Notes under the pieces: generated by a model
Told to the model about the DNA's origin: nothing
Databases searched by the model: none
Seen by the model: only the letters and a program-made list of their open reading frames with translations
Source of the DNA: Methylobacterium iners
GTDB lineage: Bacteria; Pseudomonadota; Alphaproteobacteria; Rhizobiales; Beijerinckiaceae
NCBI RefSeq assembly: GCF_022179305.1
Contig: NZ_BPQP01000089.1
Coordinates: forward strand, 1-64,000
Length of the DNA stretch: 64,000 bases
Direction of reading: 5' to 3'
Shown: positions 36,301-45,042 of the stretch, piece after piece
Numbering within the stretch: the stretch's first letter is position 1
Layout: each line of letters begins with the position of its first letter
Translations under genes and position numbers: made by a program

Positions 36301-37533
36301 ATGACGCTCCTCTCCCGCTCCCTTCTCGCCGCGTTCGCCCTGTCGACCGCTCTGTCGACGACCCTTGCCGGTCCGGGCATGGCGCAGGAGCCGCCCGCCT
36401 CCGCCAGGGCCGCCGAGGCCGCCGACGGCGAGACCCGGATCGGCGTGATCTACCGGCCGGTCCCGCCCCCCTCCTCCTACGATGCCGAGGCCGTGCCCCA
36501 GGACGAGGGCGTCGCGGCCGGGCGCATGGCGGTCGCCGATAACAACACGACCGGCCGCTTCACGAAGCAGACCTACGCCCTCGACGAGGTCGCCCTCGAG
36601 GGGGGCCGCAGCGCCGTCGAGGCCGCGCGGGAGCTCGTCGGGCGCGGCCTCCGCTACCTCGTCCTGGCGCTGCCGGCCGACGAGGTCCTGGCGGTTGCCG
36701 ACGCGGTGAAGGGGGAGGGCGTCGCGGTCTTCAACACGGCCGCGCCGGACGATCGCCTGCGCGGGCCCGATTGCCGGCTCAACGTCTTCCACGTGATCCC
36801 GAGCCGGGCGATGCAGACCGACGCGCTGGGGCAGTTCTTCCGGCTGATGCGCTGGAGCAAGATGTTCCTCATCGTCGGCCCGTCCGACAACGATCGCGCC
36901 TATGCCGAGGCCTTCAAGACGTCCGCGAAGAAGTTCGCTCTGAAGATCACCGCCGAGAAGCCCTGGACCTTCGGGCCGCTCGCCCGGGCGCGGGGCGACA
37001 CGCCGACCCGCTCGGAGGCGATGGTGTTCACCCGCGGCGTCGATTACGACCTCGCCATCGTCGCCGACGAGGCGGGCGACTGGGGCGATTACCTGCCCTT
37101 CCGCACCGTCGATGCGCGGCCCGTGGCGGGCACGCAGGGGCTGATCGCGACGACCTGGCACCCGACGCTCGAGACCTGGGGCGCCGCCCAGGCCCAGAAC
37201 CGCTTCCGCCGCTTCGCCGGGCGCCTGATGCGGCCCCTCGACTACCAGGTCTGGGCGGCGGTCCGGACGGTGGGCGAGGCCGCGACGCAGAAGAAGACCT
37301 CCGACCCCAAGGTGCTGGTGCCCTATTTCTCCGACCCCGCCTTCAGCCTGCCGGCCTACAAGGGCGTCGCGCTGAGCTACCGCCCCTGGGACCGGCAACT
37401 CCGGCAGCCGATCATCGTGGTGCAGCCGAAGACGGTGGTGAGCGTCGCCCCCGAGCAGGGCTTCAGCCACCAGCGCACGCCGCTCGACACCTTGGGCGTC
37501 GACGAGCCGGAGACGGCCTGCAAGCTGCGCTAG
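36301..37533 (+). CDS. lutA: LutA, periplasmic binding component of the lanthanide ABC system
   Basis: A 410-residue exported protein (signal peptide ends at GMAQE) with a type I periplasmic binding fold: TRIGVIYRPVPPPSSYDAEA, FHVIPSRAMQTDALGQF and KMFLIVGPSDNDRAYAEAF. It belongs to the PQQ-dependent-alcohol-dehydrogenase-associated ABC binding family, and the position at the head of the cluster matches lutA. In M. extorquens, lut genes are needed for lanthanide-dependent growth. Whether it binds free or chelated lanthanide is not evident. The ribosome site is weak. Confidence 0.85.
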   Translation: MTLLSRSLLAAFALSTALSTTLAGPGMAQEPPASARAAEAADGETRIGVIYRPVPPPSSYDAEAVPQDEGVAAGRMAVADNNTTGRFTKQTYALDEVALEGGRSAVEAARELVGRGLRYLVLALPADEVLAVADAVKGEGVAVFNTAAPDDRLRGPDCRLNVFHVIPSRAMQTDALGQFFRLMRWSKMFLIVGPSDNDRAYAEAFKTSAKKFALKITAEKPWTFGPLARARGDTPTRSEAMVFTRGVDYDLAIVADEAGDWGDYLPFRTVDARPVAGTQGLIATTWHPTLETWGAAQAQNRFRRFAGRLMRPLDYQVWAAVRTVGEAATQKKTSDPKVLVPYFSDPAFSLPAYKGVALSYRPWDRQLRQPIIVVQPKTVVSVAPEQGFSHQRTPLDTLGVDEPETACKLR

Positions 37534-37659
37534 GGCTACCGGCCTGCGACGATAGGATGGCGCGCACAATCCGGTCGCGCGCTGCCCAATGCCCGCAACT
37601 GCCCTATAAGAAGGGCCAAACCGCGCCCCGCAACGAGCGCGACCGTCAGGGAGGAAGAC

Positions 37660-38655
37660 ATGAGCCGCGGCGCGAGAGCAGGTTTGGCGCTGGCCGGAAC
37701 GGCGCTGGCGACGCTCGCCGGCCTGGTCCTCGCCGGCCCGGCGCAGGCCTACATGGTCTACGTCACCAACGAGAAGGGCAACACCGTCAGCGTCATCGAC
37801 TCGACCACGCTCGCCGTCACGGCGACCTGGAAGGTCGGCCGGCGCCCCCGCGGCGTCACCACGAGCAAGGACGGCAAGGAGCTCTTCGTCTGCGCGAGCG
37901 ACGACGACCGCATCGACGTCCTCGAGACCGCGAGCGGCAAGACCCTGCGCTCGCTCCGCTCGGGGCCGGACCCGGAGCAGTTCATCCTGGGGCCGGCGGG
38001 CAACCCGCTCTACGTGGCCAACGAGGACGACAGCCAGGTCACGATCATCGACATCGAGAAGAACAAGATCCTGGCCGAGGTGCCGGTCGGGGTCGAGCCG
38101 GAGGGCATGGGCCTCTCGCCGGACGGCAAGGTCCTCGTGAACACCTCCGAGACCACCAACATGGCCCACTTCATCGACACGACGACCTACCAGATCATCG
38201 ACAACGTGCTGGTCGACGCGCGTCCGCGCTTCGCCGAGTTCACCGCCGACGGCAAGTTCCTGTGGGTCTCGGCCGAGGTCGGAGGCACGATCAGCGTCAT
38301 CGACGTCGCCGCCCGCCGCGTGATCAAGAAGATCACCTTCAAGATCCCGAGCGTGACCGACGAGGCGATCCAGCCCGTGGGCGTCCGCCTGACCAAGGAC
38401 GGGACCAAGGCCTTCGTGGCGCTGGGCCCGGCCAACCGCGTCGCCCTGGTCAACGCGCAGACCCACGAGGTCGAGAAGTACCTGCCCGTGGGCCAGCGGG
38501 TCTGGCAGCTCGCCTTCACGCCGGACCAGAAGCTCCTGTTCACAACGAACGGCTCCTCGAACGACGTCTCCGTGATCGACGTCGAGGCTGGCAAGGTGGT
38601 CAAGAGCATCCCGGTCGGGCTGCTGCCCTGGGGGGTGGCGGTGTCGCCGAATTAG
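37660..38655 (+). CDS. Lut-cluster exported YVTN beta-propeller
   Basis: A 331-residue protein with a signal peptide ending at AQAY, then propeller repeats (VTNEKGNTVSVIDSTTLAVT, VANEDDSQVTIIDIEKNKIL, TTNGSSNDVSVIDVEAGKVV). This is the PQQ-associated propeller of lut-type clusters. It lies 126 bp after lutA with a good ribosome site (gggaggaag). Acidic loops such as ASDDDRID could bind metal, but this is a guess. I leave the lut letter open. Confidence 0.85.
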   Translation: MSRGARAGLALAGTALATLAGLVLAGPAQAYMVYVTNEKGNTVSVIDSTTLAVTATWKVGRRPRGVTTSKDGKELFVCASDDDRIDVLETASGKTLRSLRSGPDPEQFILGPAGNPLYVANEDDSQVTIIDIEKNKILAEVPVGVEPEGMGLSPDGKVLVNTSETTNMAHFIDTTTYQIIDNVLVDARPRFAEFTADGKFLWVSAEVGGTISVIDVAARRVIKKITFKIPSVTDEAIQPVGVRLTKDGTKAFVALGPANRVALVNAQTHEVEKYLPVGQRVWQLAFTPDQKLLFTTNGSSNDVSVIDVEAGKVVKSIPVGLLPWGVAVSPN

Positions 38656-38679
38656 GGGCTCTCTTTTTTACAGGGTCGC

Positions 38680-38798
38680 TTTGTCATTCCGGGGCGCCGA
38701 AGGCGAGCCCGGAACCCAGAGCCGCTGATGGGGCAATCTGGGGCGCTGTCAGCGGTTCTGGGTCCCGGGCTCCGCTTTGCGGCCCCGGGATGACAAAG
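38680..38798. repeat. Long inverted repeat, family B, copy 1
   Basis: Left arm tttgtcattccggggc...cccagagccgctga and right arm tcagcggttctgggtcccgg...gggatgacaaag are near-perfect reverse complements of about 48 bases with a short core. The RNA would form a long hairpin between two lut genes. A second family member is at 45993-46148. Confidence 0.88.
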
Positions 38799-38863
38799 GG
38801 GACGGAATACGACCACGGGTTCTAAAGGGTGACCGCCAAAAGGCGGCGCAGCGGGAGGAGCGA

Positions 38864-39301
38864 ATGACGATGCGATGGAAGCGCTGGATGGGCCTGACCC
38901 TGGCCGCGCTGCTGGCCGCGACGCCGGTTTCCGCTCTCGATCTCACCAGAAAGCGCGAGAACCTGCCCGAGCTCGTCCTCGGCAACGAGGAGGGCAACGA
39001 CTACGTCGTGCAGAACCGCGACATCGAGCTCGAATCCGGGCGCGCCTATCGCCTGCGGATCGTCGCCAAGGGCCGGCAGGAATACAAGTTCTACGCCCCC
39101 GAGTTCTTCCGCAACATCTGGATCAACCAGATCGTCATCCAGCACATCGAGATCCACGGCGGCGGGCCGCCGGACCATTTCGAGTTCGACGATCCCGGCG
39201 AGATCGCCCTCGAATTCGTCTCGATCAAGCCGGGCGAGTATCCCTGGTCGGTCCGCGGGCTGGAGGCCAAGGGCATGACCGGAAAGTTCATCGTCAAATG
39301 A
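38864..39301 (+). CDS. Small exported cupredoxin-like protein of the lut cluster
   Basis: A 145-residue protein with signal peptide (MTMRWKRWMGLTLAALLAAT, cut after VSA). The mature beta-rich part (ELESGRAYRLRIVAKGRQEY, then FVSIKPGEYPWSVRGLEAKG) resembles a cupredoxin fold, but I see no Cys and no full copper site. A strong ribosome site (gggaggag) precedes it. Its stop overlaps the lutE start (ATGA). Role in lanthanide handling is inferred from the operon. Confidence 0.8.
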   Translation: MTMRWKRWMGLTLAALLAATPVSALDLTRKRENLPELVLGNEEGNDYVVQNRDIELESGRAYRLRIVAKGRQEYKFYAPEFFRNIWINQIVIQHIEIHGGGPPDHFEFDDPGEIALEFVSIKPGEYPWSVRGLEAKGMTGKFIVK

Positions 39302-40053
39302 CCACGCAGGCCCTGGAGACGGCGGCCCTCGAGGTCGCGGGGGTGAGCCACCGCTTCGGCGCGCGCGCGGCCCTGTCCGAGGTCTCGCTGCGGGTCGAGC
39401 GCGGCCGCTTCACGGCGCTGCTCGGGCCGAACGGGGCCGGCAAGACGACGCTCTTCTCGGTGGTCACACGCCTCTACAACAACCAGGAGGGTCGCGTCGC
39501 CATCTTCGGCCACGTCCTGAACCGGGAGCCGTCGCGGGCACTGGCCCGCCTCGGCGTGGTGTTCCAGGCCCGCACCCTCGATACGGATCTGACCGTCGAG
39601 CAGAACCTGCTCTACCACGCCAGCCTGCACGGCATCGCCCGGCGCGCGGCCAAGACGCGGATCGCGGTCCTCCTCGACCGGGTCGGGCTCGCCGACCGGC
39701 GCGGCGACAAGATCCGAACCCTGTCGGGCGGGCAGTCACGGCGCATCGAGATCGCCCGCTCCCTGATCCACGAGCCGCGCCTGCTGCTCCTCGACGAGCC
39801 GACGGTGGGCCTCGACCTCGAGTCCCGCGCCGACATCGTCGCGATCGTGCGCGCGCTGGTGCGGGAGGAGGGCCTGTCGGTGCTCTGGGCGACGCATATC
39901 TTCGAGGAGATCGAGGCGGGCGACGACGCGGTCGTGCTCCACAAGGGCCGTATCGTGGCGCGCGGCACGGCCGGGAGCATCGCCAAGCCGGGAGAGACCC
40001 TGGAAGCCGCGTTCCGACGGCTCGTCGCCGAACCGGCGAGGCAGGCTGCATGA
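39298..40053 (+). CDS. lutE: LutE, ABC transporter ATPase
   Basis: A 251-residue ATPase with Walker A GPNGAGKTT, Q-loop VVFQARTLD, signature LSGGQSRRIEIARSL, Walker B LLLLDEP and H-loop ATHIFEEIE. The type (exporter-like ABC-2 partner) is that of the PQQ-associated ABC families, and the position matches lutE. Both ends overlap neighbours by four bases (ATGA), so it is coupled to the small protein before and to the permease after. Confidence 0.88.
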   Translation: MTTQALETAALEVAGVSHRFGARAALSEVSLRVERGRFTALLGPNGAGKTTLFSVVTRLYNNQEGRVAIFGHVLNREPSRALARLGVVFQARTLDTDLTVEQNLLYHASLHGIARRAAKTRIAVLLDRVGLADRRGDKIRTLSGGQSRRIEIARSLIHEPRLLLLDEPTVGLDLESRADIVAIVRALVREEGLSVLWATHIFEEIEAGDDAVVLHKGRIVARGTAGSIAKPGETLEAAFRRLVAEPARQAA

Positions 40054-40943
40054 CGACACAGACCAACGTCGCCGCACCGGCTCTCCCGGCTCCCGCGGGC
40101 AAGTCCGTCCCCCATCTCGGCCGGCTCGACCTCGTCGGCTACCTCATCTGCCTCACCGGCATCGCCCGCCGGGAGCTGCTGCGCTTCTTCAACCAGAAGG
40201 AGCGGTTCTTCTCGGCGCTGGTGCGGCCGCTGGTCTGGCTGTTCATCTTCGCGGCGGGGTTCCGCAACGTGCTCGGCGTCTCGATCGTGCCGCCCTACGA
40301 GACCTACGTGCTCTACGAGGTCTACGTGGTGCCGGGCCTCGCCGTGATGATCCAGCTCTTCAACGGCATGCAATCGTCGCTGTCGATGGTCTACGACCGC
40401 GAGGTCGGCTCGATGAAGGTGCTGCTGACGAGCCCCTATCCGCGCTGGACCCTGCTCTTCGCCAAGCTGGTGGCCGGCGTCGTGGTCTCGGTGGTCCAGG
40501 CCTACACCTTCCTCGCCATCGCCTATTTCTGGGAGCTCGACATCCCGCCGATCGGCTACCTCGCGGCCCTGCCGGCCTTCCTGGCGGCGGGGCTGATGCT
40601 CGGCGCCATCGGCCTGTTCCTGTCCTCCCTGGTGCGTCAGCTCGAGAACTTCGCCAGCGTCATGAACTTCGTGATCTTCCCGATGTTCTTCGCCTCGTCG
40701 GCTCTCTACCCGCTCTGGCGAATCCGGGAATCCTCCGAGACGCTCTACGTCATCTGCATGGCCAACCCCTTCACCCACGCGGTCGAGCTCGTCCGCTTCG
40801 CCCTGTACGGCCGGTTCGAGCCGATCGCCTGCGCCGTCGTCGTCGGCACCACCCTCGTCTTCTTCACCCTCGCCGTCATCGCCTACGATCCCGGCCGCGG
40901 CATCATGGCCCGGCGCGGGGGGCCGGCGGCGGAGCCAACCTGA
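40050..40943 (+). CDS. lutF: LutF, ABC-2 type permease
   Basis: A 297-residue membrane protein with about six TM segments and the ABC-2 conserved region (FNGMQSSLSMVYDREVGSMK, then LLTSPYPRWTLLFAKLVAG). It is the membrane partner of LutE. ABC-2 permeases are usually exporters, yet genetic work on lut places LutAEF in lanthanide import, which makes the mechanism interesting. A Pro/Ala N-terminal tail of about 30 residues precedes the first TM. Confidence 0.88.
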   Translation: MTTQTNVAAPALPAPAGKSVPHLGRLDLVGYLICLTGIARRELLRFFNQKERFFSALVRPLVWLFIFAAGFRNVLGVSIVPPYETYVLYEVYVVPGLAVMIQLFNGMQSSLSMVYDREVGSMKVLLTSPYPRWTLLFAKLVAGVVVSVVQAYTFLAIAYFWELDIPPIGYLAALPAFLAAGLMLGAIGLFLSSLVRQLENFASVMNFVIFPMFFASSALYPLWRIRESSETLYVICMANPFTHAVELVRFALYGRFEPIACAVVVGTTLVFFTLAVIAYDPGRGIMARRGGPAAEPT

Positions 40944-40957
40944 CAAGAGATTTCTCG

Positions 40958-41572
40958 ATGACCCGCTTTCTCCTCCTTCTTGCCGCCTCCGCCCTCCTTG
41001 CCGGCCCGGCACTCGCACAACCGAGGCCCGACCCGGACTGGCCCTGCGTTCAGCGCAAGGTGCCGACGCTGAGCGCCGGCTCCGTCTGGACCGGGCCCGA
41101 CCTCGCGGAGGCCGGGTCCTGGGGGGACGATGCCGAGGCGGCGCTGCTCGCGCGGAAGGTGGCTTCGCGGCGCACCGAGCTCTCGGAGGTCGATCCGCTG
41201 CTCGATGCCTTCGCGGAGAAGGCCGGCGAGGAGAAGGCCAAGCGGCTGACGCGGGTCTTCGCAGGCGCCTTCGAGATCCTCAACGGCGAGCGCGTCAAGG
41301 TGATCGCCGGCATCGCCCGCTACGCGCAGGGGCAGCGCCGCATGGCCGAGCGCATCCGCGACGAGGCCGAGAAGATCAGCGCCACCAAGGACAGCCCGAG
41401 CGCGTCCGACGCAGCGGTCTCGAAGGAGATCGCGGACCTCGAGACCCGCTTCGCCTGGGATCGCCGCATCTTCCAGGAGCGCAGCCAGTCGCTGACCTAT
41501 GTCTGCGAGGTGCCGACCCTGCTCGAGCAGCGTCTCGGTGAGATCGCCCGCAAGATCCAGGCGCGGCTCTAA
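40958..41572 (+). CDS. lutG: LutG, exported helical protein of the lut cluster
   Basis: A 204-residue protein with signal peptide (MTRFLLLLAASALLAGPALA). The mature part begins QPRPDPDWPCVQRKVPTLSA and is then largely charged and alpha-helical, with a second Cys in LTYVCEVPTLLEQ, so one periplasmic disulfide is likely. No enzyme motif is seen. It lies 14 bases after lutF; position matches lutG. 228 bp separate it from lutH, enough for a second promoter. Confidence 0.78.
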   Translation: MTRFLLLLAASALLAGPALAQPRPDPDWPCVQRKVPTLSAGSVWTGPDLAEAGSWGDDAEAALLARKVASRRTELSEVDPLLDAFAEKAGEEKAKRLTRVFAGAFEILNGERVKVIAGIARYAQGQRRMAERIRDEAEKISATKDSPSASDAAVSKEIADLETRFAWDRRIFQERSQSLTYVCEVPTLLEQRLGEIARKIQARL

Positions 41573-41800
41573 GGGTCCGCCGCCATTGCCACTTCGTCCC
41601 GCGGCGATTGCCTGAAATCCCCTAAGTCACTGATAAACCCGGGAAAACCATGTTGCCGCCGCGCAACGCCGGGCGGCTAACATAGGTCGGGCAGGCCGAA
41701 CCTGGGCAATTGTGGTCGAAACGGGTCCCCGCTCGATTGCAACCCATCCGCGATCCTCGCAAGCATGCGCCTCAAGCTCCGGACAAGGAGCAGAAACAGC

Positions 41801-44302
41801 ATGAACGAGGGTCTGGGGATGTCTGTTCGCGCCTTGCGGAGCAGCTTGTTGGTGACGGCGGCCTTGCTGCCGGGGGCGGTCTACGCGCAGGGCGGCCAGC
41901 AATCGGTGACGTTGCCGGAACTCGACGTGGTCGCGACCACGCCGGCGAGCGGGACGGGCGGCGGTGGCGGCCAGCGGATCGATAAGGTGCCCTTCACCGT
42001 CGAGACGGTGAGCGCCCGCCAGCTCGAGGTCGACCGCGCGACCCTCGACCCGACCTTCACGCTTCAGCGCACGACGCCGGGCGTGAACCTCTCCGACGGC
42101 CAGGGCAACAGCTTCCGCCAGACGCTCACCTATCGCGGCTTCGACGCCTCGCCGCTCCAGGGCGCGCCGCAGGGCCTCGCGGTCTTCCAGAACGGCGCGC
42201 GCATCAACGAGGCCTTCGGCGACGTCGTCAATTGGGACTTGATCCCGTCGGTGGCCATCAACCGCATCGACATCGTCACCGGCAACCCGATCTTCGGCCT
42301 CAACGCGCTCGGCGGCGCGGTCAACATCGAGATGAAGAACGGCTACACCTGGCAGGGCACGGAGATCTCCGTGCTCGGCGGCTCGGACGGGCGCATCCTC
42401 GGCACCCTGCAGCACGGCCAGGTGGTCGGCCCCTGGAGCTTCTACTTCGCCGGCGAGGGCCTGCGCGACCGGGGCTGGCGCTTCGAATCGCCCTCGGAGA
42501 TCGGCCGCGTCTACGCGGATCTCGGCTACAAGAGCCTCGATTCCGAGTTCCACATCATCGCGCAGGGCGCCAAGACCTTCTTCGGCGCCGCGGCGGCCGC
42601 GCCGGTCGACTTCACCCATCTCGACGACCGGGCGATCTTCACCTACCCGCAGACCATCGACACGCGGATGGGCCAGATCCAGGTCACGGGGAAGGTCAAC
42701 CTCTCGCCGACCTGGGATCTGCAGGGCAACGCCTATTACCGGCGCTTCAGCCAGTTCGTGATCGACGGCAACGACGCCGAGTTCGAGAATTGCAGCCGGC
42801 AATCCTCCTTCCGCGGCTCGCTCTGCTTCGAGGACGACGGCTTCCAGCAGGGCAACCTCTCGAATCAGGCCTACCGCAACCAGTTCCTGATGCAGGGCCG
42901 GAACGCGACCCGCATCCCCTTCACCCCCGGCGTTCCCTACGGCACCCTCGACACGGTCCGCACCGAGGCGGAGAGCTACGGCGGCACGCTCCAGGCGGTG
43001 AACCGCGACCGGGTCTTCGACCGCGGCAACACCTTCATCGTCGGCGGCAGCATCGAGCAGGCCCACTTCACCTACAAGTCGCAGAGCACGCTCGGCATCA
43101 TCAACCCGGACCTCAGCGTCACCACCAACCCGAACAACCCGACCTACGGCTTCGTGCCCGGCGTGGGCACCGAGCAGCTGCGCACGGCCGCGGCGCTCGG
43201 CATCGCGCCGAGCAACGCCATCGGCACCAACCTCTACATGGGCCTCTTCGCCCTCGACACTTTCGACGTGACCGACGCCCTCTCCCTCACGGCCGGCGCG
43301 CGACTGAACTTCGCCAAGATCTCGACCCAGGACCAGACCGGCTTCTCGCCGGACGTCACGGGGACGCATTACTTCAACCGGATCAACCCGGTCGCCGGCC
43401 TGACCTACAAGTTCTACCCCTGGCTGAACCTCTACGGCGGCTACTCGGAGTCGAACCGCGCCCCGACGCCGCTCGAACTCGCCTGCGCGAACCCGCTGCG
43501 ACCCTGCCTGCTGCCGAACTCGCTGGTGGCGGACCCGCCCCTCGATCAGGTCGTGGCGCGCACCTACGAGGTCGGCTTCCGCGGCACGGTGCCGGATTTC
43601 TACGCGGGCGGTCTCCTCAGCTACAAGGTCGGCGCCTTCCGCACCGACCTGACCAACGACATCCTGCAGGTCGCGGTGCCCGGCAACGCGGCGCGCGGCT
43701 ACTTCGTCAACGTGCCGGCGACCCAGCGCCAGGGCATCGAGGTCGGGACCGAACTCATCGGTCCGGATTTCAGCGTCTACGCGAACTACGCGCTGATCGA
43801 CGCCACCTTCCAGTTCACGGGCGACCTGTCCTCACCCAACAACCCGCTCGCCAACGACGGCCTCATCACCGTGCGCCCGGGCAACAAGGTGCCGCTCGTG
43901 CCCGACCATCAGTTCAAGGTCGGGTTCGACGTCGCGCTGACGCCGGCCTGGCGGTTCGGCGCCAACCTCGCGGCCTACTCGTCGTCCTATTACCGCGGCG
44001 ACGAGTCGAACCTGAACCCGAAGCTGCCGGCCTACTTCTCGGTCAACCTCAACACGAGCTACCAGGTGACGCCGAACCTGCAGGTCTTCGGCCTCGTCAC
44101 CAACCTGCTCAACAGCCGCCACGCCAATTTCGGCACCTTCCTGGAGCGGACCGAGCCGGGCGAGCTCTTCGCCAACCGCTTCGCGCTCAACGATCCGCGC
44201 ACGACGACCATCGTGCAGCCGCTCTCCATCTACGGCGGCATCCGCTACGTGCTCGGCCCGCCTCCGGCGCCGATGCCGGAGCCGGTCATCCGCAAGTTCT
44301 GA
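41801..44302 (+). CDS. lutH: LutH, TonB-dependent outer membrane receptor for lanthanides
   Basis: A protein of about 833 residues. Signal peptide ending at VYAQ, a TonB-box-like TLPELDVVATTP, the plug domain (VDRATLDPTFTLQRTTPGVN, LTYRGFDASPLQGAPQGLAV, IVTGNPIFGLNALGGAVNIE), then a 22-strand barrel ending in Phe (EPVIRKF), as outer membrane proteins do. In M. extorquens the TonB receptor of this cluster carries the lanthanide across the outer membrane. The ATG at 41801 has aaggag upstream; 41765 is the alternative. A strong terminator follows. Confidence 0.92.
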   Translation: MNEGLGMSVRALRSSLLVTAALLPGAVYAQGGQQSVTLPELDVVATTPASGTGGGGGQRIDKVPFTVETVSARQLEVDRATLDPTFTLQRTTPGVNLSDGQGNSFRQTLTYRGFDASPLQGAPQGLAVFQNGARINEAFGDVVNWDLIPSVAINRIDIVTGNPIFGLNALGGAVNIEMKNGYTWQGTEISVLGGSDGRILGTLQHGQVVGPWSFYFAGEGLRDRGWRFESPSEIGRVYADLGYKSLDSEFHIIAQGAKTFFGAAAAAPVDFTHLDDRAIFTYPQTIDTRMGQIQVTGKVNLSPTWDLQGNAYYRRFSQFVIDGNDAEFENCSRQSSFRGSLCFEDDGFQQGNLSNQAYRNQFLMQGRNATRIPFTPGVPYGTLDTVRTEAESYGGTLQAVNRDRVFDRGNTFIVGGSIEQAHFTYKSQSTLGIINPDLSVTTNPNNPTYGFVPGVGTEQLRTAAALGIAPSNAIGTNLYMGLFALDTFDVTDALSLTAGARLNFAKISTQDQTGFSPDVTGTHYFNRINPVAGLTYKFYPWLNLYGGYSESNRAPTPLELACANPLRPCLLPNSLVADPPLDQVVARTYEVGFRGTVPDFYAGGLLSYKVGAFRTDLTNDILQVAVPGNAARGYFVNVPATQRQGIEVGTELIGPDFSVYANYALIDATFQFTGDLSSPNNPLANDGLITVRPGNKVPLVPDHQFKVGFDVALTPAWRFGANLAAYSSSYYRGDESNLNPKLPAYFSVNLNTSYQVTPNLQVFGLVTNLLNSRHANFGTFLERTEPGELFANRFALNDPRTTTIVQPLSIYGGIRYVLGPPPAPMPEPVIRKF

Positions 44303-44325
44303 GAGAAGTCTTCGCGGCCTTTGCG

Positions 44326-44356
44326 ACGGCGCGGTCCCGAGGGACCGCGCCGTTTT
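44326..44356 (+). terminator. Strong intrinsic terminator after lutH
   Basis: A perfect 12-13 bp stem, acggcgcggtccc / gggaccgcgccgt, with a two-base ga spacer, followed by tttt. It lies 24 bases after the lutH stop and should end the lut transcript, so the genes downstream need their own promoter. Confidence 0.9.
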
Positions 44357-44462
44357 CGTTCGGGGTCAGGGGAAGGACCCCGGCCCGGCGACGATGCCGC
44401 TGCAACGCGGGCGCCGGAACCGACGTTTCCCTCCCGGACAACCAAGATCAGGAGGAACCCTC

Positions 44463-44822
44463 ATGCGGCTCGCGACCGGCCTCTCGGCCGTCCTCATCGC
44501 GCTTGCCACCACCGGCAGCGCCTATGCCTCGTCCTGCACCGAGCAGATCGCCACGATCGAGCGTCGCCTCGACAGCGCGGGCGCCGAGCGGGTGACGGGC
44601 AAGGAGCCGCCGGGCGGCCCGACCTCCTCGGGCTCGGACAAGGCACTCGCGCAACCGCCCGGCGGGAAGCCCACCGATCCGTCCACGACGGCGAGCGTCT
44701 CCGGCATCAAGGAGGCGCGCGAGCTGATCGCCAAGGCCAAGACCCAGGACAAGGCCGGCGACGTGAAGGGCTGCGAGGACACCATGACGAAGGCCAAGGA
44801 GCAGGCCGGCGCGCTGCCCTAG
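44463..44822 (+). CDS. Small exported helical protein downstream of lutH
   Basis: A 119-residue protein with signal peptide MRLATGLSAVLIALATTGSA. The mature part has two Cys (ASSCTEQIATIERRLD and KGCEDTMTKAKE), a Pro/Gly/Ser-rich linker with two PPGG motifs, and two Lys-rich helices. It has no EF-hand (no DxDxDG loop), so it is not lanmodulin, although in AM1 lanM lies just after lutH. A good ribosome site (aggaggaa) precedes it. Similar exported proteins adjoin the AM1 lut cluster (memory). Function unknown. Confidence 0.78.
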   Translation: MRLATGLSAVLIALATTGSAYASSCTEQIATIERRLDSAGAERVTGKEPPGGPTSSGSDKALAQPPGGKPTDPSTTASVSGIKEARELIAKAKTQDKAGDVKGCEDTMTKAKEQAGALP

Positions 44823-44971
44823 GACACCTGTGATCCCCGCTCCGTCGAATAGGTGGAGCGGGGATCGTGGTCGGTGTCTGACGCCCCGAATGGCGTCGGC
44901 CACGCAGGTTCGGGAGCATCCGGCAATACGGCCGGGAGGCTTTCGCCATCTAAGCTAGGCAGAATACGTCC

Positions 44972-44998
44972 TTAACACGGACAAAGCCTGGCTATACT
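44972..44998 (+). promoter_or_regulatory. Candidate sigma-70-type promoter for the Asp-rich protein gene
   Basis: ttaaca (44972-44977) and tatact (44993-44998) lie 15 bp apart in a locally A/T-richer stretch, 45 bases before the GTG at 45043. The spacing is short of the ideal 17. It is among the better promoter-like matches in this GC-rich window. Confidence 0.4.
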
Positions 44999-45042
44999 CT
45001 CCCTCAGGTAGAGCCGAGAAGCCGCTCCCGGGGAGAAACGTC

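Noticed and set aside
44463-44822. Considered as lanmodulin because of its position after lutH
   Set aside because: No EF-hand loops and few acidic clusters; it has two Cys and Lys-rich helices instead.
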